Made by a program: the position numbers and the translations under genes
Shown: piece after piece, positions 7,644-16,339 of the stretch
How positions within the stretch are numbered: the stretch's first letter is position 1
Layout: each line of letters starts with the position of its first letter
The notes under the pieces: model-generated
Seen by the model: only the letters and a program-made list of their open reading frames with translations
Database searches by the model: none
What the model was told of the DNA's origin: nothing
Source: JACPLA01 sp964602055
GTDB taxonomy: Bacteria; Bacteroidota; Ignavibacteria; UBA10030
Length of the DNA: 64,000 nt
Assembly: GCA_964602055.1 (NCBI GenBank)
Contig: CAZRPU010000001.1
Coordinates: forward strand, 158,550-222,549
Direction: 5' to 3'

Positions 7644-9023
7644 ATGAACACAAAAACGGTGATAGCAGCATTGGTCGTGCTGTGCGGTTCGATGGCGTTT
7701 TCTCAACGAACCGGTTCCGGTGAAGCCGCCTTTTTCGATTCGACGGCTTTCTGTGATGCAATCCGGATATCTCTCACCAATGTCACTCCCCCCGCATCCG
7801 GAAAAGTCTATGTGGCATGGCTTGGCGCTGACGACGATGTGCAATACCTGAAGCTGGGACAACTGACCGTAGCGGGAGGAAGTGTCTCCTTTGCATACAA
7901 AGATAACAGCGACAACAACCTTCTTGCCTCCCATAAGAAGTTCCTCATCACGGAAGAGACTTCTCCTTTCAGCGGGTCTCAGCCCGCCCTGTCGGCTCTG
8001 GTGTTTGCGGATTCGCTCCATGGGCCGGGAATTCCCTCGCAGACCAGTCCATTGAAGAGAATCAGGAATTGTCTGGTTTCCTTTCCCAACACGGCCCAAA
8101 CTCTGGGGCTGTCGATCTGGATGAAGAAGCACATCCAACATTATGTCGATCATGCCGGATTCGCCCGGGACGGAGCAATACAGAACAACCCCGGCGAGGC
8201 AAGCACGCACTCGGATCACGTCTACGACTTTATCCGTGGAGCACTGATTGTTTTGGGCCATGGAAGCATTGCCAGCAATGGAGATCCTATCGGCTATGGG
8301 TTCCGGCGTTATGGAGACCGCGGTACCGGGGATTCGACCCTTGGTGGCGCCGGATCGCAGGGAGGGGCGGGCTACCATGTTGGGCTGGTGGTGAGCGACC
8401 CCCTGGCCACGCCCCAAATGAAGAAAGCAGGGAGTCGGGCCCTTATCGCGTTGGACAGTGCGTTTGGTTCGGCAAACAATGCAGGCTTTGCAAAACAGGT
8501 CACGGATTATGCTCTGAACATCAATAACATGGTCTATGTAACGGGGGGCCTGACAACAGAAGGAATTCCTTTCTATAACCTTGCTTTGAAATTCATCAAT
8601 GGAACCGTCGGAGCGGCCGATACAGGCGCAACAACAGGGGGAATTCGACAGGCATACTTTCATATGCAGCAAATGGCGAAATTCGTTTTGAATGCCCTCC
8701 AACCTGTTTCCGTCGAACGGATCGGCAATGACCTGCCACGGCAGTTTGAACTGCATCAGAACTATCCGAATCCCTTCAATGGAATCACCAAAATATCGTT
8801 CCGGATTCCGTCGGCAGGCAGAATCTCTCTCACCGTTTACAATATTGTGGGACAGGAAATTGCGAGGCTCCTGGATAACCGCGAGCTGGAGGCCGGAACA
8901 TATTCGGCGGAATGGTACAGCGGATCAGCCGTGTCCGGCACGTACATGTATGAGCTCAAAGTCATGTCTCTTGACAGCAAGAGCGCCTTCACGGAAGCCC
9001 GCCAAATGATACTTCTGAAATGA
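7644..9023 (+). CDS. Secreted protein with C-terminal type IX sorting domain
   Basis: A signal peptide (about residues 1-20) is followed by an anti-sigma RskA-like beta segment (VYVAWLGADDDVQYLKLGQL, about residues 50-105) and a His-rich region (HIQHYVDHAGFA, ASTHSDHVYDFIRG, about 155-200). The last 92 residues are a T9SS type A sorting domain: QNYPNPFN, VYNIVGQEIARL and LEAGTYSAEW. The protein should be exported by Sec and then moved across the outer membrane by type IX secretion, with removal or lipid attachment of the tail. I do not recognise a catalytic function. It is first in a unit with a barrel, a cupredoxin and a cyclase, so an extracellular binding or sensory role is an inference. 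Confidence 0.88.
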   Translation: MNTKTVIAALVVLCGSMAFSQRTGSGEAAFFDSTAFCDAIRISLTNVTPPASGKVYVAWLGADDDVQYLKLGQLTVAGGSVSFAYKDNSDNNLLASHKKFLITEETSPFSGSQPALSALVFADSLHGPGIPSQTSPLKRIRNCLVSFPNTAQTLGLSIWMKKHIQHYVDHAGFARDGAIQNNPGEASTHSDHVYDFIRGALIVLGHGSIASNGDPIGYGFRRYGDRGTGDSTLGGAGSQGGAGYHVGLVVSDPLATPQMKKAGSRALIALDSAFGSANNAGFAKQVTDYALNINNMVYVTGGLTTEGIPFYNLALKFINGTVGAADTGATTGGIRQAYFHMQQMAKFVLNALQPVSVERIGNDLPRQFELHQNYPNPFNGITKISFRIPSAGRISLTVYNIVGQEIARLLDNRELEAGTYSAEWYSGSAVSGTYMYELKVMSLDSKSAFTEARQMILLK

Positions 9024-9030
9024 GTCGGAC

Positions 9031-10278
9031 ATGACAACAATCAACAACGTGTTCTGGTCGTACCCCCGGGTGTTCCTCCTGACATCGTTCCTGGCATTGG
9101 CTCCTCGGATGTCCGCGCAGGTTTCCATCAGCGGCATTTACGATTTTGAAGTAAAAAAGGGGGGTGCGCAAAGCACTCCGGGGACGAACAAACTGAACAA
9201 TGGAAACATTCAGTTTAACATACACGGTCTGCACCTGTTTCTCGAAGGGGAGATTTCTCCCGACATTTCGTTTTCGGGAAAGATAGCAGCCACAAAAAGG
9301 GGCGGGGAGGATGCGGCCATAGTCTCCCTTGAGCTGGCCCACGTGACGTTCTCGAATGTTGTCGGGGAAATCGTGAATATCTCTGCTGGGAAAATTCTTA
9401 CGCCGTTCGGCGCGTACTCCCGGCGACAGCTTTCCCCGGACAATCCGCTCATCGGCACACCGCTCTTCTTCTATTACCTGACCAATGTTTCGCCGTCGTT
9501 TGGTTATTTGAATTCCGCAACTCTCCCGCTGGCGCAAGCTTCCTATGGAGGACAGCTCTCCACCATCTACTACGGCGGGTATTATTCAGGTGTGGAGGTG
9601 TTCGGGTCGATCGCCGGCAATCTTTTCTCCTATGATGTCGCCGTGATGAATGCCCCGCTTTCTTCGACACATTCCGGCATCAATCTCGACAAACAAGTGG
9701 GCATCCACGGCCGGGTTGCGGTTCAACCGGCAATCTGGGGAACGGCCGGAGTCTCCTATGCCGGCGGTTCGTTTCTCGAAAGCGGGCCCGTGAATCAATC
9801 GATGGGATCGCTCGACGAATTCAAACAGCAAACCGTTGGACTCGACCTCAATCTCAATTACTTGTATTACGAGTTCAATGCCGAATACATTCTCAATGAA
9901 TTTCAATCTCCATATATTGTCTACAATCTCAGTCCGCCGCCATTCTACGTTTCCGGATTGGCAGGCAGGAGCATGAGGCTCTCCAGCAGGGAGATCCTTA
10001 TCGATCTGAAAATTGACGCACCCTTTTATGCCGGATTGTATATTGCAGGGCGTTACAACGCAGTCATGTTTGGTTCCATCACCGATCCCTTTTCCAGTTC
10101 TCCCACCTTCGGATCGAGCATTCCCTGGGACAGGGACGTGCAGCGTTTCGAGTTTACTGTGGGGTATAAGCCGGCTCGGGGAGTGATAGTGAAGGTTGGC
10201 TATCAAACCACGAAAGTGGACGTTGCTCCCCGGCCCGACCTCGATGTCCTGGGATCTCAGGTTTCAATCAGCTTTTAA
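9031..10278 (+). CDS. Predicted outer-membrane beta-barrel (porin-like)
   Basis: The 415 aa protein has an N-terminal signal (ending PRMSAQ) and then alternating amphipathic strands rich in Tyr, Gly and Ser, such as VSISGIYDFEVKK, LNLNYLYYEFNAEYIL and GLYIAGRYNAVMFG. It ends VSISF, with the terminal Phe expected for BAM substrates. A segment with GKILTPFGAYSRRQLSPDNP resembles phosphate-selective or general porins of Bacteroidota. The substrate cannot be told. The start is the first ATG, 7 bases after the preceding stop. Position between a surface protein and a cupredoxin suggests it serves the same pathway. Confidence 0.8.
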   Translation: MTTINNVFWSYPRVFLLTSFLALAPRMSAQVSISGIYDFEVKKGGAQSTPGTNKLNNGNIQFNIHGLHLFLEGEISPDISFSGKIAATKRGGEDAAIVSLELAHVTFSNVVGEIVNISAGKILTPFGAYSRRQLSPDNPLIGTPLFFYYLTNVSPSFGYLNSATLPLAQASYGGQLSTIYYGGYYSGVEVFGSIAGNLFSYDVAVMNAPLSSTHSGINLDKQVGIHGRVAVQPAIWGTAGVSYAGGSFLESGPVNQSMGSLDEFKQQTVGLDLNLNYLYYEFNAEYILNEFQSPYIVYNLSPPPFYVSGLAGRSMRLSSREILIDLKIDAPFYAGLYIAGRYNAVMFGSITDPFSSSPTFGSSIPWDRDVQRFEFTVGYKPARGVIVKVGYQTTKVDVAPRPDLDVLGSQVSISF

Positions 10279-10289
10279 GAAGGAGATCG

Positions 10290-11009
10290 ATGAGCAGATC
10301 TGTAAGAAACGACGCAGGCAAACGTTGCGCGGTAACATCCGTGATTGCTGCAATTGTTCTGGTCCTCACCGGGTTGCCTGGTCCCTCGGCACAGGCGCAA
10401 ACCGGTACCATCCGCGGGACAATCCGGCTTCCCGTCCTGGCGCAGGTCGCTCCAAGAGCAAAGGCTTCTCGCTATCGAACTGCCCCTGCGGCGGATCAAT
10501 CCCGGTCGGAGGCCGCAGTTGACAAGCCTGATGTGACGAACGTTGTCGTTTATGTTGAAGGGAGCGGGCTGGAAAACCTTGCAAAACCCTCAAAGCCGGT
10601 CCTGCTGGATCAACGCGATGCTGCGTTTCTTCCTCATGTACTTCCCATTGTGAAGGGCAGCTCGGTGCGCATTGTGAATAGAGATAAGACGTATCACAAT
10701 GTTTTTTCCCTTTCCAATGTAAAAAAGTTCAATATTGGCCGAAGACCGACCGGGGAAGAAGTCCCTGTTGATTTCGACAAGTCGGGCGTCGTGCAGGTAT
10801 TTTGCGACATTCATTCAAATATGAGCGCCTTCATCCTTGTGCTCGACAACCCGCTCTTTGCCCAGCCCAACGATGCCGGGGTCTATGAGCTGCCAGGCGT
10901 TCCACCGGGACAATACCTCGTGCATGCATGGCATGAACGCATGTCCGCCGAGCCCCAGAGGGTAACGGTGCGCGCCGGTGAAACTCTGACGGTCAACTTT
11001 AACTTCTGA
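10290..11009 (+). CDS. Periplasmic cupredoxin-like copper protein
   Basis: A signal peptide (about residues 1-36, ending PSAQAQ) leads to a domain of about 200 residues resembling plastocyanin-like proteins often annotated 'methylamine utilization protein'. Type 1 copper ligands are visible: His in KTYHNVFS and Cys, His, Met in VFCDIHSNMSAF. The C-terminal part (GVYELPGVPPGQYLVHAWHE) resembles a carboxypeptidase regulatory-like fold. A strong AAGGAG ribosome site precedes the ATG. Its TGA overlaps the cyclase ATG, so the two are made together. Copper or redox sensing, or electron transfer, are the plausible roles; only copper binding is supported by residues. Confidence 0.87.
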   Translation: MSRSVRNDAGKRCAVTSVIAAIVLVLTGLPGPSAQAQTGTIRGTIRLPVLAQVAPRAKASRYRTAPAADQSRSEAAVDKPDVTNVVVYVEGSGLENLAKPSKPVLLDQRDAAFLPHVLPIVKGSSVRIVNRDKTYHNVFSLSNVKKFNIGRRPTGEEVPVDFDKSGVVQVFCDIHSNMSAFILVLDNPLFAQPNDAGVYELPGVPPGQYLVHAWHERMSAEPQRVTVRAGETLTVNFNF

Positions 11010-12724
11010 TGAGCGATACCTCAAGTCTTCTTCGACGGGCGCTCGCGCCCACGCTGCGGAACAAGATCTACCTCCTCGTTGTCGGCCTCGTTGGAATCCT
11101 TATTTTCGTCGTGCTCACCATCGTCGATCAGCAGGTGCAGAGTGAGACCATGACGAAAATGGAAGAGGATTTTCAAGCGAACTATCAGAATTTCAACCGA
11201 TTCCTCAAGCTTCGCAACGAACGGCTGCGCGAATCGTGCCTCCTCATCACCGAACTTCCCGTTTTGAAAGCAAATCTGGCCACGAGGGATCCTGCAACGA
11301 TCAAGAAATATATGTTGGATCCGGAGGCAGGCCCGGCCGGTGTCGTTGAAGCAGACCTCTTAACCCTGACCGATGCACGAGGCATTGTGCTCTTCAGGCT
11401 CGATCGGCCGGAATTGTACGGCGATACGCTCTCCTCGGTACCATTCATCAAACGTGCCCTGCAGGGAGAATATTCTCCGCCGGGTGAGATCACCAGCTGG
11501 GTTAATGATGAACGCCTTTATCAGCTCGTGTCGCTCCCAGTGGTTCAGAGGGGCTATGTCGACGGCACCATTACCCTTGGAAATCGGATTACTCAGGCGG
11601 AAGCGGACCTCCTCAAACAAGATACTCAAAGCGAAATCACTTTTATTCTTGGAAACAGGGTTGTTGCGTCGACCCATTCTGACATCGGCCAGGTTGATTT
11701 GTTAAGGGCGTATCTCATGGAAAAGGACAGCATCAACGCCTGGATCCGCAGCGGCAACAGCATCCAACGCGAGGTAAAACTGGGGGATGAGAGGTTCATG
11801 TGCGCTTTTGCGCAGGTGTCGTCGGCTGGAGACGCAATCTATGTTATGGCCACGTCGGTCGACAAAGCTCTTGCATCTCTCCAGGTCATCGAGCGGGTCA
11901 TTCTCGGCGTGGGGGCCCTGGCAATCGTGTTGGCATTGTTCGGAGGGTTTGCACTTGCGCGAGGCATTACAGCCCCTGTTCAACGGTTGGTGGACGCGAC
12001 AGAAAAGATACGCGAAGGGAACTACGACGTTCAACTCACTTCATCTTCGAGCGACGAAATCGGAATGCTCGCGCGGTCGTTCAACGAAATGGTGATAGGC
12101 CTGAGGGAGCGCATTCTGATGTCGAAATTCGTTTCAGCATCAACGGTGGAAATGATCAGAGAAGGCGGCAAGCTCCAGCTGGGAGGAGAACGAAGGAATG
12201 TCACAGTGTTCTTTTCCGATATCCGGGGGTTCACGGCTTTTTCCGAACGCGTGCAGCCTGAGGTCGTTATCGACGTCCTGAATAAATACCTGAGCGCCCA
12301 GGCGAAGCAAATCGTCAAACACCACGGAATCATTGACAAATATGTCGGAGACGAGCTCGTGGCGATTTTCGAAGGACCTGACATGGTGGACAATGCTCTG
12401 CTCGCCGCAATGGAGAGCCAACGGGAAGTGAGGAAGCTCAACCGTGAAAGCCCTGAGAATATTCAGGTTGGGATCGGGATAAACACAGGTATGGCCATTG
12501 TGGGGAACGTGGGAAGCGAAGAACGGATGGACCACACCGTTTTGGGGAATAACATGAACCTTGGGGCCCGCTTGTGCTCAATTGCACAGCCGGGACAAAT
12601 CCTCGTCACCGAGTCGTCGTGGCGGCTTGCGAAGAGCAAAGAAATCCGCGTCAATCAGCTTGATCCCATCACCGTCAAAGGGATTACCCGGCCCGTTCCC
12701 ATCTACGAAGTTGTTTATCAGTAG
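11009..12724 (+). CDS. Membrane class III adenylyl cyclase with sensory ectodomain and HAMP
   Basis: The 571 aa protein has a transmembrane helix at about 22-43, a periplasmic Cache-like region (about 45-290), a second helix (about 296-318), a HAMP linker (ARGITAPVQRLVDATEKIREGNY) and a C-terminal cyclase domain. Catalytic residues are present: metal Asp in FFSDIRGFT and in KYVGDELV, substrate Lys in DKYVGD, Thr in HTVLG, and the Asn/Arg pair in MNLGARL. The Lys/Thr pair points to ATP. The usual GD of GDxVN is GN here. It is coupled by TGATG to the cupredoxin gene, which suggests that the copper protein or its state is the input to the ectodomain. Confidence 0.95.
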   Translation: MSDTSSLLRRALAPTLRNKIYLLVVGLVGILIFVVLTIVDQQVQSETMTKMEEDFQANYQNFNRFLKLRNERLRESCLLITELPVLKANLATRDPATIKKYMLDPEAGPAGVVEADLLTLTDARGIVLFRLDRPELYGDTLSSVPFIKRALQGEYSPPGEITSWVNDERLYQLVSLPVVQRGYVDGTITLGNRITQAEADLLKQDTQSEITFILGNRVVASTHSDIGQVDLLRAYLMEKDSINAWIRSGNSIQREVKLGDERFMCAFAQVSSAGDAIYVMATSVDKALASLQVIERVILGVGALAIVLALFGGFALARGITAPVQRLVDATEKIREGNYDVQLTSSSSDEIGMLARSFNEMVIGLRERILMSKFVSASTVEMIREGGKLQLGGERRNVTVFFSDIRGFTAFSERVQPEVVIDVLNKYLSAQAKQIVKHHGIIDKYVGDELVAIFEGPDMVDNALLAAMESQREVRKLNRESPENIQVGIGINTGMAIVGNVGSEERMDHTVLGNNMNLGARLCSIAQPGQILVTESSWRLAKSKEIRVNQLDPITVKGITRPVPIYEVVYQ

Positions 12725-12775
12725 CATATTCCAGCCCTACCCCTCCGATTCCTGCCACACTTCCTTGCCGTACAT

Positions 12776-13960
12776 TCAGGATGGATTGCCGTGTTTCAGG
12801 CGGGACTTCAACTCGCGGGCGGCAACGGCGTAACCTCCGTTGTCAGAGTCGACGAGATGGATGTGGGCGCCGTTGTAACTGAAGATGAGGCATGTGATGA
12901 GAGCGGTGGGTGCTGTATGCAGTCCGTATGCCAAAACGCCCGTTTTATATTCTTTTTCCAGATAAGCAGTGAGTTCTCCGCGCTGGCGCCCCGTGCCGGA
13001 AAGCGTTTGACGCAACTTGTCGTCGAATTTCTTGAAATCCGTATTGGCGACAAGCTGTTGTTTGTACGCCCCCCAATCGATGTTGGCCGAACGATACCTG
13101 ATCTTCATCAGCAACGCCCCCAGAAGCACTTTGAAGCGAATGCGAAACCAATACAGGATGCGGGTGAGCCGCCCCTTCCCAAACGACCGCACGTTCGATT
13201 CTCCCGAGAGCCTTTTCTCGGTAAATGCATAGGACAGAAGGCCTTCCTGGACCGGGTGACACATCGTGTCGGACCCATAGATCTGGCTCACTTTTGCAAT
13301 CACCTCCCGATAGGTCGCGTTGCGTTCTGCCGATTCTCCCGAGGTTGCCTGGACAATGAGCGAGACTATTTCGCCGTGGGCGCTTGGTACGTTCTGCCAT
13401 CGACATTCGAGGCCTGAAAAATCGGCCTCGACGGCGGCGCCGTCGAGCTTCAAGCGGTAGCGCTCCCCCTCCTGAGGGTCTTTCAGAACTTCTTCGGCGA
13501 ACTGAAGACCCCAGCCCGTAAAGACCGCCTGAACGAAGTTCTCAGAAACGCGATAGCGGGCTACCAGCACGTCATAACCGGCCTTGCGGATTTCGGACAC
13601 AGGGACGACGCCTACGCGAAGCTCCAGTTGATAGACTTCCTGTGCCATTTTCTTCGTGGCAAGAAGTGCTTCGCGCGCCCGCGGAAGAAGGGATTCATGA
13701 ACACAAAGGCTGGCTCCGTCTCCTCCGAACACAAAAGGAAGGGAAAACGATCTTGTCAAATTAAGCATTGCCATGATGGTGGAAGCACCCATCAGATTGA
13801 CTTCTTTATACAATCCCCTCCCGATTGCCGTAGTCGAATCCTTGACATCGGAAACGACAACATGCCAATCATCCGGGAGAGGAGTGTAGATTGCTGCATC
13901 GGCGATGTCAAGAAAATTTGCCGTTACCGGAAGGTCAAGATAAAATGAGGGTGTGCTCAT
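12776..13960 (-). CDS. DUF3095 family, class III cyclase-like cytoplasmic protein
   Basis: The 394 aa protein matches my memory of DUF3095: DDWHVVVSDVKDSTTAIGRG, YKEVNLMGAS and PFVFGGDGASL. These two Asp-bearing motifs resemble the metal-binding elements of class III nucleotide cyclases, and relatives are sometimes annotated as adenylate cyclase. The later part holds AYLEKEYKTGVLAYGLH and ends with IHLVDSDNGGYAVAA. No signal or membrane span is seen. The ATG at 13960 leaves 22 bases after the VOC gene; the longer frame overlaps that gene. It is convergent with a true adenylyl cyclase 51 bases away. Activity is unproven. Confidence 0.83.
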   Translation of the reverse strand: MSTPSFYLDLPVTANFLDIADAAIYTPLPDDWHVVVSDVKDSTTAIGRGLYKEVNLMGASTIMAMLNLTRSFSLPFVFGGDGASLCVHESLLPRAREALLATKKMAQEVYQLELRVGVVPVSEIRKAGYDVLVARYRVSENFVQAVFTGWGLQFAEEVLKDPQEGERYRLKLDGAAVEADFSGLECRWQNVPSAHGEIVSLIVQATSGESAERNATYREVIAKVSQIYGSDTMCHPVQEGLLSYAFTEKRLSGESNVRSFGKGRLTRILYWFRIRFKVLLGALLMKIRYRSANIDWGAYKQQLVANTDFKKFDDKLRQTLSGTGRQRGELTAYLEKEYKTGVLAYGLHTAPTALITCLIFSYNGAHIHLVDSDNGGYAVAARELKSRLKHGNPS

Positions 13961-13982
13961 ATTTGCGGTTTGATCATGCTGT

Positions 13983-14336
13983 TCATGTGTCGGACCAGAC
14001 AGCGAGTTCATTCCCGCCGGGATCGGTGAAGTGAAATCGACGTCCACCGGGAAAAGAGAAAATCGGTTTCGCAATGACACCCCCGTTTTTTACGACTCTT
14101 GTTTCCGTTTCTTCAAGTTTCGATGCATACAGGACGATGAGGGGCCCTTCCTGTTTCACCGAGGCGGCCTTCCGAAATCCGCCCGTCATGCGCCCGTCCT
14201 CGAAGCTCACATAGTCCGGCCCGTAATCCGTGAACTTCCACCCAAAAGTGGATTCATAGAATCGTTTTGTTGCGGGTATGTCGGTCGACGGAAATTCGAC
14301 ATAATCGATGCGCTTGTCGTTGTTCTGGTTTGACAT
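13983..14336 (-). CDS. VOC (glyoxalase/bleomycin resistance) superfamily protein
   Basis: The 117 aa single-domain protein shows the paired beta-alpha-beta-beta-beta modules of the vicinal oxygen chelate fold: RIDYVEFPSTDIPATKRFYESTFGW at the start and FHFTDPGGNELAVWSD at the end. A GAGG ribosome site precedes the ATG. Members bind a metal and act on varied small molecules, or are binding proteins. The substrate cannot be inferred. It is 22 bases from the DUF3095 gene and 37 bases after the PHP gene's position on the same strand, so co-transcription is likely. Confidence 0.9.
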   Translation of the reverse strand: MSNQNNDKRIDYVEFPSTDIPATKRFYESTFGWKFTDYGPDYVSFEDGRMTGGFRKAASVKQEGPLIVLYASKLEETETRVVKNGGVIAKPIFSFPGGRRFHFTDPGGNELAVWSDT

Positions 14337-14373
14337 GGATCCTCAACTGTTGGTCATGAGAGGGAAAGAGGAA

Positions 14374-15348
14374 TCAGCGATTTCCAACCTTCACAGGCTG
14401 CGTCCAGGCCCTTCTGCCGTTGCTTTCTTCGATTCTGGCTCGCACATACCCTTCGTTGCCTGTAAACCGGTACAGAGCCGGGTTCTCGTATGAAAGAGCG
14501 AGTTGTTTTCCCCCCGCTCCGATGAACACGACGCGATAGCGCCTCGAGTCGTTCGCAGGTTGTGCAATGTCGATAATGAGATCTTTCGCCGTTATCCGGA
14601 CATCTTTCAGCGTGACTCCGGTGGAAGAATAGAAGTCACCGTGTTTCAGTGATGCGACAAGGGACTGCGCGGTGAGTGCAGGAGACCGGACAACAACCCA
14701 GGCCCTTCCGGGATTGGCATGTTCCATGGAGAATTCACCGAGGAAGTTGTGGGAATCGTCAACGGCGGCTCCATAGACCTCGATCCCTGCCGAGAGGAGC
14801 CCGTCCCACATTTGCTCGGTGGAAGGAGTTTGTCCATCCCCTGCATGATTGACAAGGGGATGGCCGCTCGCAATCTCAAGGAGGAAAGGTCCGCGGAGAG
14901 GCAACATCTCCGCCACCGTGAAAGCCCAAAGGAAATTCGGATGATTGATAAGCGCAACGCCTCCTTGCTGCTCCACTGCGGCCAGAGTTGTCCGAAGGAT
15001 CTCCGTCACTGACGAGCCGTCCTGGGGCGGTATGACACTGGTAATTCCTAACGCGTTGACGTGAACGGCCTTCTTGTTTGTGATTTCTTCGGCACCAAGG
15101 AGCAAAAACAAGTCGCCGGGATTCGAATCGAGAGGATTGGGGTCAGTGAATGTATTGTGGTCCGTGATTGCGAGGAAATGATACCCGCTGCGTTTGTACC
15201 ACGCCATGACGTTCGCGGGAGGGGAGTCGCCGTCGGAGTTGATGGTATGGGAGTGGAGGTTTCCCTTGTACCATCGGCTGGGCTGATCCTGTGTCAAGGC
15301 GAAGGACGAAAGAAGAAACAGAAGGGAACAGAGAAAGCGTGTTTTCAT
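14374..15348 (-). CDS. Exported PHP-domain metallohydrolase, CehA/McbA-like
   Basis: The protein begins with a signal peptide (FLCSLLFLLSSFALT). PHP motifs are intact: GNLHSHTINSDGD (two His and an Asp), FLAITDHNTF, VALINHPN and YGAAVDDSHNF. This arrangement matches CehA/McbA-type proteins, which hydrolyse esters or phosphoesters with a cluster of metal ions. The C-terminal part (about residues 235-324) looks like a beta-rich accessory domain. Substrate unknown. It starts 17 bases after the preceding secreted protein gene on the same strand. Confidence 0.9.
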   Translation of the reverse strand: MKTRFLCSLLFLLSSFALTQDQPSRWYKGNLHSHTINSDGDSPPANVMAWYKRSGYHFLAITDHNTFTDPNPLDSNPGDLFLLLGAEEITNKKAVHVNALGITSVIPPQDGSSVTEILRTTLAAVEQQGGVALINHPNFLWAFTVAEMLPLRGPFLLEIASGHPLVNHAGDGQTPSTEQMWDGLLSAGIEVYGAAVDDSHNFLGEFSMEHANPGRAWVVVRSPALTAQSLVASLKHGDFYSSTGVTLKDVRITAKDLIIDIAQPANDSRRYRVVFIGAGGKQLALSYENPALYRFTGNEGYVRARIEESNGRRAWTQPVKVGNR

Positions 15349-15365
15349 GGCTGACGAATGATGAA

Positions 15366-15911
15366 TTAGTGAAATGTCAGGGAGTGAAACGCATCGTTCG
15401 TACCAAACACTTCCGTGAGATCATCCGGGTTGTCATAGAGGAAAAAAACAAACGCTCTTCCCCGGCCGAGTTTTTCAATCGCAGACATGAGGCACCATTG
15501 GTATCCTTTTCCGAAATCGGAATCAAGCGTGACCACTCCGGTCCATCCGGTATCGGCGTGGAATTCCGCCCGCACGTCGGCCGCGGCATACTCCGCGGGG
15601 GTGATTCGCTTCCCGTGGGAAATGTTGAGTCCCATGGTGATCACCATCAGTTCGAGCGGGATCGGTTGCCCTTTCTCTTGCGCAGGGATGACGCGGTATC
15701 GGATTTCGAGTTTTCTGGTGAGAGATCGAACCGCATAATCATAAGCAACATCTCCGTTCGCAACGACGGGAACGGCCGTGAATCCCCTCGGGAAAACAAA
15801 ACTCATGGAGGCGGACTTCAAGAGTTTCTGAAATGTGCCGGGAACCTGTTGTGGTTGCGCCGCAGAGAGCGCCGGGAGGAGGAAGACGACTGACAGCAGG
15901 AACGACTTCAC
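15366..15911 (-). CDS. Exported protein of unknown function (181 aa)
   Basis: A clear signal peptide (SFLLSVVFLLPALSAAQ) is followed by a domain with SMSFVFPRGFTAVPVV and EFHADTGWTGVVTL, resembling small periplasmic proteins annotated as hypothetical. I recognise no motif with a known function. The start is a GTG that overlaps the stop of the SnoaL-like gene as GTGA, so translation is coupled. Length and composition are consistent with a real gene. Confidence 0.75.
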   Translation of the reverse strand: MKSFLLSVVFLLPALSAAQPQQVPGTFQKLLKSASMSFVFPRGFTAVPVVANGDVAYDYAVRSLTRKLEIRYRVIPAQEKGQPIPLELMVITMGLNISHGKRITPAEYAAADVRAEFHADTGWTGVVTLDSDFGKGYQWCLMSAIEKLGRGRAFVFFLYDNPDDLTEVFGTNDAFHSLTFH

Positions 15912-16324
15912 GTATTGTTCTCCTTCTGTGCTCTCAACATGGCGTCAAGATTCTGAAGATCGCCAAGGACCCAGAGATCCGCGATTGCATCTTTCGAAAA
16001 GCGGAACAGGGCTGCGCCCAACCATGATACGTGTTGTCCCGTCGGTGTAAAACCGCGAAAAGGGCCCCGGTGGATCCCTGAGAATTGCATTTTGGCAAAG
16101 GCATAGATCTCTTCCGCTACACATTGAAGAATTGCACAATGATACTCCGATAGGGAAGAACGCAATGTGCGTACATACTCCTTGAAAGCATAGCGGCCGC
16201 TGAGTTCGACCCCCAGAGATCCATGAAAAGAAAAATCCTCAGCAATCAGAGCATCTATAGCAGAAAGATCTCCGGAGTTCCAGATCCGGTCATAAAAGGC
16301 TTTGACCAGGGGCGGGGTGCTCAT
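15908..16324 (-). CDS. SnoaL-like ester cyclase/NTF2-fold protein
   Basis: The 138 aa protein follows the SnoaL pattern: VKAFYDRIWNSGDLSAIDAL, ALIAEDFSFHG, then FTPTGQHVSWLGAALFRF and ADLWVLGDLQNLDA. SnoaL proteins have a cone-shaped alpha+beta barrel; a few are aldol cyclases in polyketide synthesis but most bacterial members have no assigned reaction. No signal peptide is seen although the next gene encodes an exported protein. The 4-base overlap with that gene indicates co-expression. Confidence 0.87.
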   Translation of the reverse strand: MSTPPLVKAFYDRIWNSGDLSAIDALIAEDFSFHGSLGVELSGRYAFKEYVRTLRSSLSEYHCAILQCVAEEIYAFAKMQFSGIHRGPFRGFTPTGQHVSWLGAALFRFSKDAIADLWVLGDLQNLDAMLRAQKENNT

Positions 16325-16339
16325 CGTGCGAAGGACAAT

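Noticed and set aside
7617..8756. 379-codon frame antisense to the T9SS protein
   Set aside because: The plus-strand protein has a signal peptide and sorting domain; the antisense frame has neither motif nor start signals.
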